DNA of 64,000 nucleotides from positions 491,804-555,803 of the forward strand of contig NZ_FTNK01000001.1 in assembly GCF_900156375.1 (NCBI RefSeq). The letters run 5' to 3'. Both the position numbers and the translations under genes were made by a program. Origin of the DNA: Paenibacillus macquariensis. GTDB taxonomy: Bacteria; Bacillota; Bacilli; Paenibacillales; Paenibacillaceae. This document shows positions 53,091 through 64,000 of the stretch, one piece after another (within the stretch, counting starts at the first letter, position 1; each line of letters begins with the position of its first letter). Under the pieces are notes generated by a model. That model saw nothing but the letters and a program-made list of their open reading frames with translations, ran no database searches and was not told the DNA's origin.

Positions 53091-54173
53091 ATGAATCATA
53101 GTAAATATTTTCGAACGTGTTTAAGTATTATTGCTACCATGCTTATCATTTATTTAGCCTTCAAATTAAGCTTTATTCTACTTCCCGTGCTATATGTCTT
53201 AAATCTATTGCTCATTCCATTCGTACTCTCTGGATTCTTGTTCTATTTATTACGTCCCATCATTAACTTTTTACAAAAGAAAAATATCCATCGAGGCGTA
53301 TCCGTTATTCTTATATACTTTGTATTTGCAGGGTTATTATTTGTGTTCTCCATCCTTGTGTGGCCTACGCTTCGAGATCAAGTATTAACATTCGTTGATA
53401 ATGCGCCTCACTTAGTGACAGATCTACAGAAACAACTACAGCATTATCAGATGAGCAGCTTTATGTCCAAGGTCATCCCTTCTGAATCTGAACTCTATTC
53501 TCGATTAACAGACTACTTGAACCGTCTAGTTTCTTTGGTTACGAATTCCATATCTAACTTTGTCGGTGTAATCTCTAATGTAGTGATCATCCTTGCGACA
53601 ATCCCCATTATCCTATACTACATGCTCAAAGAAGGAAGTAAAATCCCACACAAGTTTCTTCATTTCATTCCAAGACAATATCGTAGGGAAAGCAAAGAAA
53701 TGTTGCATGAGATTGATACCGCTCTAAGTCAATTTATTGTGGGACGTGTGCTCATCAATCTGATATTGGGTGTCATGATGTACATCGGGTTCTTAATTAT
53801 TGACCTTCCTTATGCTTTACTACTGTCTTTGATCTCTGCTGCACTGAATCTCATTCCATATGTGGGTGCTTTAATCGCAACCATTCCAGTCGTGATTGTT
53901 GCCCTGACAGTTTCTCCATCTATGGCCATATGGTCCGTAATTATCATTGTTATTGCCCAGCAAATTCAAGATAATATATTATCACCGATTATTTATGGCA
54001 AACAGCTTGATATCCATCCATTAACGACGGTCATTCTGTTGCTGATTGGTGCCGAGTTTTTCGGAATTATGGGTGTCATTCTCGCTATACCCGCATACAT
54101 GATTATGAAGATCATCTTTGTTCACATCTACAGATTGTTTTTCTCTGATAAAATCGAGGATATTGTAGATTGA
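53091..54173 (+). CDS. AI-2E family transporter (PerM/YtvI-like permease)
   Basis: The 360-residue protein has about eight hydrophobic segments and the AI-2E signature region SAALNLIPYVGALIATIPVV (about 256-275) followed by QIQDNILSPIIYGKQL. Members range from autoinducer-2 exporters to Na+/H+ antiporters and the sporulation protein YtvI; substrate cannot be told. Its last 46 nt overlap the 3' end of ung on the other strand. SD GGAGGG. Confidence 0.85.
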   Translation: MNHSKYFRTCLSIIATMLIIYLAFKLSFILLPVLYVLNLLLIPFVLSGFLFYLLRPIINFLQKKNIHRGVSVILIYFVFAGLLFVFSILVWPTLRDQVLTFVDNAPHLVTDLQKQLQHYQMSSFMSKVIPSESELYSRLTDYLNRLVSLVTNSISNFVGVISNVVIILATIPIILYYMLKEGSKIPHKFLHFIPRQYRRESKEMLHEIDTALSQFIVGRVLINLILGVMMYIGFLIIDLPYALLLSLISAALNLIPYVGALIATIPVVIVALTVSPSMAIWSVIIIVIAQQIQDNILSPIIYGKQLDIHPLTTVILLLIGAEFFGIMGVILAIPAYMIMKIIFVHIYRLFFSDKIEDIVD

Positions 54174-54832
54174 GGAATAGCCCAATCGATCGGCTCCCTA
54201 CCCATTGATTCTAAATAAGCATTCGTTTGCGAGAATGGCTTGCTTCCAAGAAATCCACGATACGCCGCTAATGGGCTTGGATGACTGGATTGAATGACTT
54301 TGTGTTTATCCATATCTATAAGAGAGGTTTTCTTCTGTGCGTGACTTCCCCATAGTATAAATACAAGTCGATTATCCCGTTCATTTAATTTCTGTATAAT
54401 GGTATCCGTGAATGCTTCCCATCCCATTCCCTCGTGTGAGGCAGGCTGAGCCTCCTGGACTGTAAGGACCGTATTAAGCATAAGCACACCTTCCCTAGCC
54501 CAGTGCTTTAGAGAGCCATGATTCGGGATATCTACCGATAGATCCGAGTTTAATTCTTTATAAATATTCCTAAGTGAAGGGGGTATTCGCACTCCCTGCG
54601 CAACGGAGAAACTGAGTCCATGAGCCTGTCCCGCACCATGGTAAGGGTCCTGTCCCAATATTACAGCTTTCGTTGCTGTAAATGATGTCAGCCTGAGCGC
54701 TTCGTAAATACATTCCTTAGGTGGAAATATGTTGTATTGATCGTATTCATTAGCAATTTTTTGCTGCAAGTCAATGAAATAAGGACTACTCATTTCAGCT
54801 TGTAATACATCATCCCAATCATTACCGAACAT
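54128..54832 (-). CDS. ung: Uracil-DNA glycosylase (family 1)
   Basis: The 234-residue enzyme has the water-activating loop GQDPYHG (Asp62), PSLRNIYKEL, MLNTVLTV, LWGSHAQKK and HPSPLAA (His184). It removes uracil from DNA to start base excision repair. ATG 54832 is preferred to TTG 54841 because AGAGGG lies 9 nt upstream. Its 3' end overlaps the AI-2E gene by 46 nt. A promoter-terminator unit lies just upstream, so ung may depend on read-through or on an unseen promoter. Confidence 0.95.
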   Translation of the reverse strand: MFGNDWDDVLQAEMSSPYFIDLQQKIANEYDQYNIFPPKECIYEALRLTSFTATKAVILGQDPYHGAGQAHGLSFSVAQGVRIPPSLRNIYKELNSDLSVDIPNHGSLKHWAREGVLMLNTVLTVQEAQPASHEGMGWEAFTDTIIQKLNERDNRLVFILWGSHAQKKTSLIDMDKHKVIQSSHPSPLAAYRGFLGSKPFSQTNAYLESMGREPIDWAIPQSTISSILSEKNNL

Positions 54833-54865
54833 CTTATTCAACCCTCTCTAAAGATATATAATCAT

Positions 54866-54984
54866 AAAAAATAAGCCTACTCCATAATGTGGAGTAGGCT
54901 TATTCTCTTCCATACTTCAATCATGCTACCGAGACGAAAAATCTACCCCGTACGGTAGTCACCCACCCATGAGTATAGTTGCTT
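54866..54984 (-). ncRNA. Putative small RNA with a segment related to tRNA-Leu
   Basis: A short transcription unit: a good sigma-A promoter (54990-55017), about 80 nt of body, then a terminator with a perfect 15-bp stem (54870-54884 with 54890-54904) and T run. The body shares a 17-mer, CCCGTACGGTAGTCACC (54947-54963), with tRNA-Leu at 60433-60449, and weaker similarity on either side (TCGTC-TCGG and GGGTGGGTGACTACCG). The T-arm and acceptor are not preserved, so it is not a working tRNA. A leader for ung is the other reading. Confidence 0.5.
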
Positions 54985-54989
54985 TCGCT

Positions 54990-55017
54990 ATTATATCAAT
55001 AGCAGTAAATAAGTCAA
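54990..55017 (-). promoter_or_regulatory. Sigma-A type promoter of the tRNA-Leu-like unit
   Basis: On the minus strand TTGACT (55012-55017), 16-nt spacer, TATAAT (54990-54995). The match is near consensus. No start codon with SD follows before the terminator at 54870. Confidence 0.7.
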
Positions 55018-55082
55018 GGAAAGAGAGATTCTAGAACCCCTGATAACCCTTAGGATTTTCATTAACATCTCAGGTGTGCAAT

Positions 55083-55982
55083 TTATTGAACCGCCGTTTC
55101 GCTAAGTACGTGAACGATAAACTCCATCGCCTTTTGCTTTTTCTCATCTGCCGCCAAGACACCGACTATCATTTTTAGAGAATTAATAGGCAGACCCGAA
55201 GCGAATGATGTGTCCGTAATGTCTATGCCAACGACCACATCCTGTCCGCTCCCCTCGTCCTTCAAACTTTTCAGTCGTATATCATCGGAAGCAAGTTTCC
55301 CGTCCGAAACAATCTCCTCCAGACTCTGGAGTCCCTTCTGCTGCCCGATCCAAGCCAGAGTAACTTCATCCATAATGAGAATGTCCGGCGTATTAGCCGC
55401 CAGTTCCACTACGGCCCGTTGGATATAAGTCATATCCAATGTATCCACGCTATTTCCTGTCGATGGAAGGTTCACAATACTAGCTTCTACCCTTTTCCAA
55501 GCTGGGTACTGCTTAACAATCGCCTTATTTAGCTCATCATTATCGTTTTTCGGATCCTTTGATGCAAAATTACCTAGGAACATGATTTTCGCATCCACTG
55601 GAGGTAAAGAAGCTAAATATTTTTTTTCCTGCCCATTTTTGTAAAGAGCATTCCCACCAACAACGAGAACAATCAATACGATGATGGAAATCACGGTATG
55701 TATTTTATACAATCTAAAAAAGCTCTCTACTCTACGCGCAGCGTTGGCTTGTCTACCCCATTTCGCGAACCTTCGGTCCTCAGCCTCCATAATCTCTCGT
55801 TGATCTAATTCATCTAAGATGAATTTGAAAGCACGAAATTCCTCTTCATATGTTGTATCACGCTCGTCGGAATTAGAGCGCTGCCGTTTCAAGAGCAGGT
55901 TAAACCTCCTGTCCAGTTCTTCACGTCTAATATCTTCAGGCAAATCCAAATATTCATATGCTTGCGTCAGCTTCTCATTCAA
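55083..55982 (-). CDS. J-domain-like, single-span membrane protein
   Basis: The 299-residue protein has an N-terminal helical segment resembling a J-domain (LTQAYEYLDLPEDIRREELD, then FRAFKFILDELDQREIMEAE) but without an HPD motif. A membrane span follows (VISIIVLIVLVVGGNALY, about 95-112), then a C-terminal region of about 185 residues, probably extracytoplasmic. It has AKIMFLGNF and TPDILIMDEVTLAWIGQQKG, recalling solute-binding proteins. The start is TTG with a rather distant AGGAAGGA. Downstream of an AraC-type regulator gene. Confidence 0.6.
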   Translation of the reverse strand: MNEKLTQAYEYLDLPEDIRREELDRRFNLLLKRQRSNSDERDTTYEEEFRAFKFILDELDQREIMEAEDRRFAKWGRQANAARRVESFFRLYKIHTVISIIVLIVLVVGGNALYKNGQEKKYLASLPPVDAKIMFLGNFASKDPKNDNDELNKAIVKQYPAWKRVEASIVNLPSTGNSVDTLDMTYIQRAVVELAANTPDILIMDEVTLAWIGQQKGLQSLEEIVSDGKLASDDIRLKSLKDEGSGQDVVVGIDITDTSFASGLPINSLKMIVGVLAADEKKQKAMEFIVHVLSETAVQ

Positions 55983-56075
55983 ATTTAAACATATCCTTCC
56001 TGATGCTCGTCGTTGTTTTAATTATAGATGAGAACTACAAAGGAATATATATAAATATCATTATATTAATATAAT

Positions 56076-56900
56076 CTACCTCCCCCAACCGTGTAGCATC
56101 TTAAATTCTTCCGGTTTCAATCCAGTAACCCGTTTAAACACTGCGCAAAAATAACTTGCATTATCAAAGCCAACCAATTGTGCGATCTCATACATTTTTT
56201 TCTCCCGATCATCAAACATCAATTGCTTACTCCGATTAATCCGCTGCTTATTAATATAGGTTACAGGCCGATCATGAAGCGTTCTTTGAAAAAGACGGCA
56301 TAAATACTGCGGAGATACGGAAGCTACCTCAGCCAACTCCTTTAATGGCAATGCACGGTGTAGGTTCCGTTCAATATGTTGCAGAACAGATTTAATGCGC
56401 TCCATTTCAAAATCTTCATTTAAGGGCGACACAAGGTTTAGTTTCATATCTAGAAGCAGCGCGTATAGCAATTTAGATAGCTCAAGATTGGCCCCTAGTT
56501 CATTGTGATTCATCATGGTAAGCATTTCCCTTAAAGGACTCAACAATTTACCTTCTCTTAATCTTGAGGGCCCTGATTTGCGGATTCCTGCGTACTGCAA
56601 CATTTGACCGGCTTCTCTTCCATTGAATGAAATCCATGATAACTTCCACTCACGGCTGATCGGCGTGTACGAGTGGGGAATATCTGGATATAAAAAGAAT
56701 ACATCACCTGGGCCTACAATATAACGTTCCTCGTTAACTATCAGTTCGCCCTTGCCTTCGAGAACCTGATGGAGTTGATAATCCGGAAATCCGGCAGGAC
56801 GCACCGTTTCGTTTTGATGCTCCCAGTATCCGATTGTTGTTGCGTAAAGTGGTAATACAACCGTTTCTTCCATCTGGCAAAAAATCATTTTGCTCTTCAT
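56076..56900 (-). CDS. AraC family transcriptional regulator
   Basis: The 274-residue protein has an N-terminal cupin sensor (YQLHQVLEGKGELIVNEERY, then GDVFFLYPDIPHSYTP) and a C-terminal double HTH (LKELAEVASVSPQYLCRLFQ and the signature IAQLVGFDNASYFCAVFKR followed by GLKPEEF). It is divergent from lacZ with 173 bp between, so it most likely activates that gene in response to a sugar. SD GGTGA is weak. Confidence 0.88.
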   Translation of the reverse strand: MKSKMIFCQMEETVVLPLYATTIGYWEHQNETVRPAGFPDYQLHQVLEGKGELIVNEERYIVGPGDVFFLYPDIPHSYTPISREWKLSWISFNGREAGQMLQYAGIRKSGPSRLREGKLLSPLREMLTMMNHNELGANLELSKLLYALLLDMKLNLVSPLNEDFEMERIKSVLQHIERNLHRALPLKELAEVASVSPQYLCRLFQRTLHDRPVTYINKQRINRSKQLMFDDREKKMYEIAQLVGFDNASYFCAVFKRVTGLKPEEFKMLHGWGR

Positions 56901-57043
56901 GCTGGTTCACCTATTTCATATTTTTTATGATCGTAAGAGTTCAACATAACAAAGATCTAATATTGTTTCATATTTTGTTATACAGAAAGAAAATTATATT
57001 ATATCACGTAATATCTTCATAAATTATAATATGAATATAGTAA

Positions 57044-60184
<3,141 letters not shown>

Positions 60185-60238
60185 TTTCATATCATGACAG
60201 ACAATGTTGTCATAATAATTTATACTCTCCAAAATAAA

Positions 60239-60273
60239 AGCGCCTCCACCGCGAACTGTGGGGCGCCTTGCGA
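60239..60273. terminator. Terminator between lacZ and tRNA-Leu
   Basis: GCGCC(T)CCAC pairs with GTGGGGCGC, preceded by AAAATAAAA, which gives a T tract on the minus strand. On the plus strand the tail is only TTGCG. Confidence 0.6.
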
Positions 60274-60360
60274 ATATCTTGTGTGTTAAAAATATGTGAA
60301 ATTTAACACTGCAGAATTCCTTATTTTCACGCTCGAATTTCGACGATTACGGACATGTAT

Positions 60361-60399
60361 TGCAAGAGCCCAACGTTTTATTAACGTTGGGCTCTTGCA
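60361..60399. repeat. Perfect 17-bp hairpin next to tRNA-Leu
   Basis: TGCAAGAGCCCAACGTT (60361-60377), loop TTATT, exact complement 60383-60399. No T run follows on either strand, so it is not a standard terminator. It sits 14 nt beyond the tRNA 3' end. Confidence 0.8.
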
Positions 60400-60412
60400 G
60401 TTGTTTCTATGA

Positions 60413-60498
60413 TGCCGAGGACGGGGGTCGAACCCGTACGGTAGTCACCTACCGCAGGATTTTAAGTCCTGTGCGTCTGCCTGTTCCGCCACCCCGGC
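60413..60498 (-). tRNA. tRNA-Leu (anticodon TAA)
   Basis: An 86-nt class II tRNA: acceptor GCCGGGG/CCTCGGC with one G-T pair, anticodon arm CAGGA-CTTAAAA-TCCTG (anticodon TAA), long variable arm CGGTAGGTGACTACCG, T-arm ACGGG-TTCGACC-CCCGT, discriminator A. CCA is not encoded. Confidence 0.96.
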
Positions 60499-60509
60499 AT
60501 AATTATAAG

Positions 60510-60720
60510 GTGAGTATTTGATAAACTAAATTATGACAACAAAAAATAATATATCATAATTATTTAATGCTGACAATCTTTTTGGTGAAAAGGAGAGCGT
60601 GCAAACCCTGCTTGCAACGATGAAGAAGCACAGAAACAAGACGATCAAGAATGCATGGTCTAGGATTTGGATTACTTTCGCTCGCCCCTCATCTATTGAA
60701 GCAATCCACAATGAACCAGA
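60510..60720. other. Intergenic stretch without a convincing gene
   Basis: AT-rich sequence between tRNA-Leu and the HupE-type gene. On the plus strand a frame opens at GTG 60612 right after AAAAGGAG (spacing too short) and runs into the hairpin at 60725. A minus-strand frame (60526-60711) has no SD. Both lack recognisable features; the region may be decayed. Confidence 0.5.
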
Positions 60721-60724
60721 AATC

Positions 60725-60766
60725 CAAAATAGCAGGTCAAGGATAACTCCCTTGACCTGCTATTAT
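60725..60766. terminator. Terminator downstream of the HupE/UreJ gene
   Basis: 15-bp stem AATAGCAGGTCAAGG (60727-60741) with 60749-60763. On the minus strand TTTTGG follows. Similar in sequence to the hairpin at 15227. Confidence 0.7.
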
Positions 60767-60848
60767 TAGTGAATCATTCTCTTTTCCAGAAAGTCAGGTG
60801 TCTCATCAGAAGATTAATCTACTTTGGGACTGCCCCTTACATATCTTA

Positions 60849-62075
60849 TTAAGCCATTAATGTTCGTTCTACCAGCCACATTCCGCCAAGTAGCAGTGCA
60901 ATTGCTGATCCAACAATGACTGTCATCTTCCCATATTTCCAACGATGCATCAGTCCTAATAGCGGCAGCAACAGCAATACCAGTGCTACCTGCACTACTT
61001 CAATTCCGAGATTGAAGCTGATCAGGTCCACACCTAACTGTTTTTTTGGAATATCCATCGCTACCAATATATCTGCAAATCCCATGCCATGGATCAAACC
61101 AAAAATAAACGTTAGAATCCAGCGGCGACTCACTTTTTTCCGAACCATATTATCGATGGCAACATAGCAAATGCTTAGAGCGATCGCAGGTTCAACAAAA
61201 GTAGCGGGGACATTGATCCATCCCAAAACACTTAATGTGAGGGTGATACTATGTGCCACTGTAAATGCAGTAATCATCAGAGCATGCTGTTTGAACGTTT
61301 GCCTTGCTAACAACAAAGAGAACAGAAACAACAAATGGTCGTAGCCCGTGAGGATATGATTCATTCCTAGTTTGAAAAATGAATACCATCCGGACATGTC
61401 TCCACTATTCACACTGTCATCTCCTACTGGTGAAGTAGCCTGTGAATCTGGCGCATTATTCTGAACGTTTACACCTATATCTTCCTGAAGACCTGCGTAA
61501 TCCCCTTCAGACAGCTGCATTGTCCACATGCGATTTGTTCCTGATAAAGCAGATGTGCTTTTCTCGACTCCATAATTAATCGTCAGCAGATCCACATAGT
61601 TTGTTTTAGCATCATTTTTATATAACTGATCCTGAAATGAAACGGGTTCCGACGCACTTACAGGTGGGTACGCTGCTCTCATAATAACCTTCGTCGCATC
61701 ACCTTCCCGGTCGATCTCCAAGCTCTTCAATTCATTCCATTCATGGGCTTGTCCACCTGTTTTGAAAGTAAGGTTTTCCTTTAATATTTGCTCCAGATTG
61801 CCTTTAATGGCATTGAACTCTTCCTGTTCCAGCATTCCATTACCACTAACATCACCACCTGTTAACTCAATTACAGAAAGCTCGTCTAGTGTAAATACCA
61901 TATCTGTCTGTAATTTCGTCAAATTTAAAGTGGTATAGCTAGCACTATATGCATGGGCAGATGCTTTACCTAATAAAGGAGTAGAGAACATTAAGATGAT
62001 ACCCATTAAAACACTAATTGTTCTTATCGTTTTATTTAAGGACAGTAACCTACTTGCGCTCGCTCTTATTAACAT
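60849..62075 (-). CDS. HupE/UreJ family membrane protein with an EF-hand-like loop
   Basis: The 408-residue protein has an N-terminal signal (TISVLMGIILMFSTPLLGKA, then SAHA), an extracytoplasmic domain of about 190 residues containing DVSGNGMLEQEEF, an EF-hand-like calcium loop, and a C-terminal HupE/UreJ_2 domain of about six spans with NHILTGYDHLLFLFSLLL and FIFGLIHGMGFADIL (conserved histidines). HupE/UreJ proteins are linked to nickel or cobalt uptake in other bacteria. Here no urease or hydrogenase gene is near, so the role is open. SD GGAGGG is 12 nt from the ATG. Confidence 0.85.
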   Translation of the reverse strand: MLIRASASRLLSLNKTIRTISVLMGIILMFSTPLLGKASAHAYSASYTTLNLTKLQTDMVFTLDELSVIELTGGDVSGNGMLEQEEFNAIKGNLEQILKENLTFKTGGQAHEWNELKSLEIDREGDATKVIMRAAYPPVSASEPVSFQDQLYKNDAKTNYVDLLTINYGVEKSTSALSGTNRMWTMQLSEGDYAGLQEDIGVNVQNNAPDSQATSPVGDDSVNSGDMSGWYSFFKLGMNHILTGYDHLLFLFSLLLARQTFKQHALMITAFTVAHSITLTLSVLGWINVPATFVEPAIALSICYVAIDNMVRKKVSRRWILTFIFGLIHGMGFADILVAMDIPKKQLGVDLISFNLGIEVVQVALVLLLLPLLGLMHRWKYGKMTVIVGSAIALLLGGMWLVERTLMA

Positions 62076-62106
62076 GATGTGGTTGTTCCCTCCAAATTAT
62101 AAGATA

Positions 62107-62137
62107 CAGGATGCCTTCTCGAAGAAATGGCATCCTG
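62107..62137 (-). terminator. Weak hairpin after the SLH protein gene
   Basis: CAGGATGCC (62107-62115) pairs with 62129-62137, 13-nt loop; the minus-strand tail has few T. The SLH gene stops 22 nt earlier. Confidence 0.4.
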
Positions 62138-62158
62138 ATCTGTTTTACACAAGCATTA

Positions 62159-64000
62159 CTATTTCATTAAATTATAAATCGCTTGAGCCGCTTCAGCCCG
62201 TGTGGTTAACCCTTTAGGCGCAAATGTATTTGCCGATCTGCCTTGGATTAATCCCTGTGAGACAGCTTTGTTAACATAATCAGTTGCCCAAGGAGCAACT
62301 TGATTCATATCACTGAATGAAGAAGTATTAGAAACTACGATCTTCTTATCATTCATCATTTCATAGGCTTTCACCATCATCGAAACCATTTCTTGACGTG
62401 TGATCAAGCCTTGTGGATCGAATTCAGATTCATTTTTCCCCTTAACAATTCCAACTTCGTATGCGATAGAAACAGGCTCTGCATACCACGCACTAACGGC
62501 TACATCGTTAAAACGATGATCGCTTGTTTTAGAGAGCTTCAACGCATTCACAAGGATTGAGGTAAACTCAGCCCGAGTAATATTGCGAATTGGTTCAAAT
62601 GAAGTTTCGCTTGTACCCTGAATGATCTTCTTCTGAGCAAGTTCTTGAATGACAGTAAACGCCCAATGCGATGTTGGAACATCACTAAACAATTTGGTCA
62701 CCTCAAGTACAGCATACTTGCTAAAATGGCTAATTTCGGCGATAAACTCTCCATTACTATATTTTCCGCCAATATACTCTAATTGGCCTTGGTCTGAAAT
62801 GTAATAGATTGCTGCACGCTGTGGATTAATGCTAGCATCCACTTTCAAATGTAAGGTCATCGGCTTATCAAATGTTTTGAGTTCCTGAGTCTTACCATTT
62901 GTCGAGGATACCAACAATATAAATTCATACACATTTCCTGAAATTTTGATCGTTTGCTGATTTTGCCCTGAACCGATGATTTTTTGTGCATCCGAATCTG
63001 ACAAAGGTCGAACAACTAAAGATATAACACTGTTCTTACGTTCTTCAGCCGTCAGCTTATTCATGAGCTGTACTAAAAGCTCTGAAGGAACTTGTAGAGT
63101 GTATGTTCCTGCCTTCACTTCCAGGTTGTTCTGACCTAATAATGCCACTACATTCGTTGGTAACTGTAGATTAGTCATTTGGTCTTGCATTTGAATTGTT
63201 GTTACTCCATCAGACTTACCTTTGATCAACTCATCAACCGATACCAATTGTGTACCCGGGCTAGGTTTCGTTCCAGTATTGCTGCCGCTTGAAGAGTTAT
63301 CTTTTGACCCACTATCAGATGGACCAGGAGATACCGATCCCCCACCGTTTGAACCACCTGTTTCTGGTTCTCTTGTTACCGTTACGGATGCCATTGCAGT
63401 GAAGCCACCATCCGTAGTCGTAGCCGTAATCGTCGTGTTACCTACACCAACAGCCATAACTGTACCCGTAGTGTCAACGATTACTGCATCTACGTTACTA
63501 GATGTCCAACGAACCTCTTTAAGGCTAGCATCAGCAGGTGCAATGTTAGCCTTAAATTGATAACTGCTTCCTTTTTTCAGATCTAAAGATGTCGTATTCA
63601 GAGTGACTCCCGTAACTTGTACAGGGTCTACACCGCCTGGTTCATCAGCAGTAACATTAACGACTGCGGTTGTTGTAAATCCACCATCCACAGTCGTTAC
63701 AGTAATCTGAGTTATTCCTTCTGTGAGAGCTGTAATCGTACCCGTATCACTCACTTGTGCGACAGTTTCATCACTAGTGGCCCAGGTAACGTCTTTATTT
63801 GCTGCATCAACTGGAGCAATTGTTGCTGTCAATCGTGCCGTTTCACCGACTTTGAGATCCACCTTTGTATGATCCAGCGTTATTCCTGTAACAAGGACTG
63901 GGTTGTCTCCACCCGTGTCTGCGGCTGTTACATTTACGTTTGCCGTTGCCTTAAATGCTCCATCCACTGTCGTTACAGTAATCTGAGCTGTTCCTTCTGC
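62159..64000 (-). CDS. SLH-domain surface protein with Big_2 repeats (C-terminal part, runs off the window)
   Basis: The frame is open to the window edge, so only the last ~613 residues are seen; the GTG at 63967 is internal. From the N-side come at least two Big_2 Ig-like repeats (VTGITLDHTKVDLKVGETA and VTGVTLNTTSLDLKKGSSY) and the end of another. A Gly/Ser-rich linker and a region of about 200 residues follow, then three SLH domains at the C-terminus (FSDVPTSHWAFTVIQELAQK, FNDVAVSAWYAEPVSIAYE, FSDMNQVAPWATDYVNKAVS). SLH domains anchor proteins to pyruvylated secondary wall polymers. The ligand or enzyme part is outside the window. Confidence 0.9.
   Translation of the reverse strand, partial: AEGTAQITVTTVDGAFKATANVNVTAADTGGDNPVLVTGITLDHTKVDLKVGETARLTATIAPVDAANKDVTWATSDETVAQVSDTGTITALTEGITQITVTTVDGGFTTTAVVNVTADEPGGVDPVQVTGVTLNTTSLDLKKGSSYQFKANIAPADASLKEVRWTSSNVDAVIVDTTGTVMAVGVGNTTITATTTDGGFTAMASVTVTREPETGGSNGGGSVSPGPSDSGSKDNSSSGSNTGTKPSPGTQLVSVDELIKGKSDGVTTIQMQDQMTNLQLPTNVVALLGQNNLEVKAGTYTLQVPSELLVQLMNKLTAEERKNSVISLVVRPLSDSDAQKIIGSGQNQQTIKISGNVYEFILLVSSTNGKTQELKTFDKPMTLHLKVDASINPQRAAIYYISDQGQLEYIGGKYSNGEFIAEISHFSKYAVLEVTKLFSDVPTSHWAFTVIQELAQKKIIQGTSETSFEPIRNITRAEFTSILVNALKLSKTSDHRFNDVAVSAWYAEPVSIAYEVGIVKGKNESEFDPQGLITRQEMVSMMVKAYEMMNDKKIVVSNTSSFSDMNQVAPWATDYVNKAVSQGLIQGRSANTFAPKGLTTRAEAAQAIYNLMK

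Noticed and set aside
60502..60507. TATAAT on the minus strand beside tRNA-Leu
   Set aside because: It lies only 4 nt before the mature 5' end, so a start from it would fall inside the tRNA.
60526..60711. Minus-strand 61-codon frame with a hydrophobic stretch
   Set aside because: No SD and no similarity to known families; it lies in an AT-rich region beside a tRNA gene.
63600..64000. DNA-level repeats near the window end as a mobile or regulatory repeat
   Set aside because: They are explained by the Big_2 protein repeats (ITVTTVDGG-type segments) of the surface protein.

Overview
The window looks like chromosomal DNA of an endospore-forming, moderately low-GC Bacillota, most probably Paenibacillus. 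Supporting genes are CcpA, YlaN next to an FtsW-type gene, an acsA/acuA pair, a monothiol bacilliredoxin (YtxJ), SpeA of the B. subtilis type, YktB, YugN, an Asp23 protein, the sporulation DNase NucB, YjcZ-type miniproteins, stalk-domain (copper amine oxidase N-terminal) proteins and an SLH/Big_2 surface protein. Start codons were chosen mainly by Shine-Dalgarno (SD) position. TTG starts are common, and many genes end in clear intrinsic terminators, often shared by convergent neighbours. No insertion sequence, prophage or CRISPR array was found.

Layout. 0-11 kb: the 5' part of an XPB-type helicase, an M20 amidohydrolase, YugN, FtsW, Asp23, a Ca2+/H+ antiporter, YlaN, a histidine-less HPr-like protein, an M29 aminopeptidase, a lipoprotein and a GAF-GGDEF diguanylate cyclase. 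11-21 kb: rpsD behind a structured leader, a class A PBP with fibronectin III domains, acsA divergent from acuA, mtnN, ccpA, brxC and a zinc-ribbon protein. 21-30 kb: a PfpI-like protein, a two-gene PTS operon (EIICBA and EI), a CoA-binding protein, a divergent EPSP synthase, shikimate kinase and gnd. 30-38 kb: small conserved genes, an MFS exporter and speA. 38-41 kb: a scarred stretch with tRNA-Val, two copies of a decayed sequence, a CMD/AhpD protein and an orphan GvpU-like protein. 41-46 kb: a metallophosphatase/DMT transporter pair divergent from a DeoR regulator, a YjfB-like protein and an unknown membrane protein. 46-51 kb: a six-gene sialic-acid cluster (nanA, SGNH esterase, nanE, nanK, RpiR regulator, YhcH). 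51-55 kb: three YjcZ miniproteins around a stalk protein, nucB, an AI-2E family permease, ung and a promoter-terminator unit related to tRNA-Leu. 55-64 kb: a J-like membrane protein, AraC regulator and LacZ, tRNA-Leu, a HupE/UreJ protein and the C-terminal part of an SLH/Big_2 protein.

How they fit. Carbon control is a theme: CcpA, PTS components, an HPr-like protein that keeps the Ser46-type region but not the phosphorylatable histidine, acetate activation with its acetyltransferase, and sugar and sialate catabolism with local regulators. Wall and sporulation functions (FtsW, PBP1-type enzyme, NucB, YjcZ, SLH protein) form the second theme. The least explained items are the tRNA-Leu-like transcription unit near 54.9 kb, a dispersed structured repeat of about 100 bp (18.85 and 29.98 kb), the orphan GvpU-like protein, the HPr paralogue and the duplicated decayed sequence near 38.8 and 40.1 kb. 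I do not see a complete new multi-gene system.
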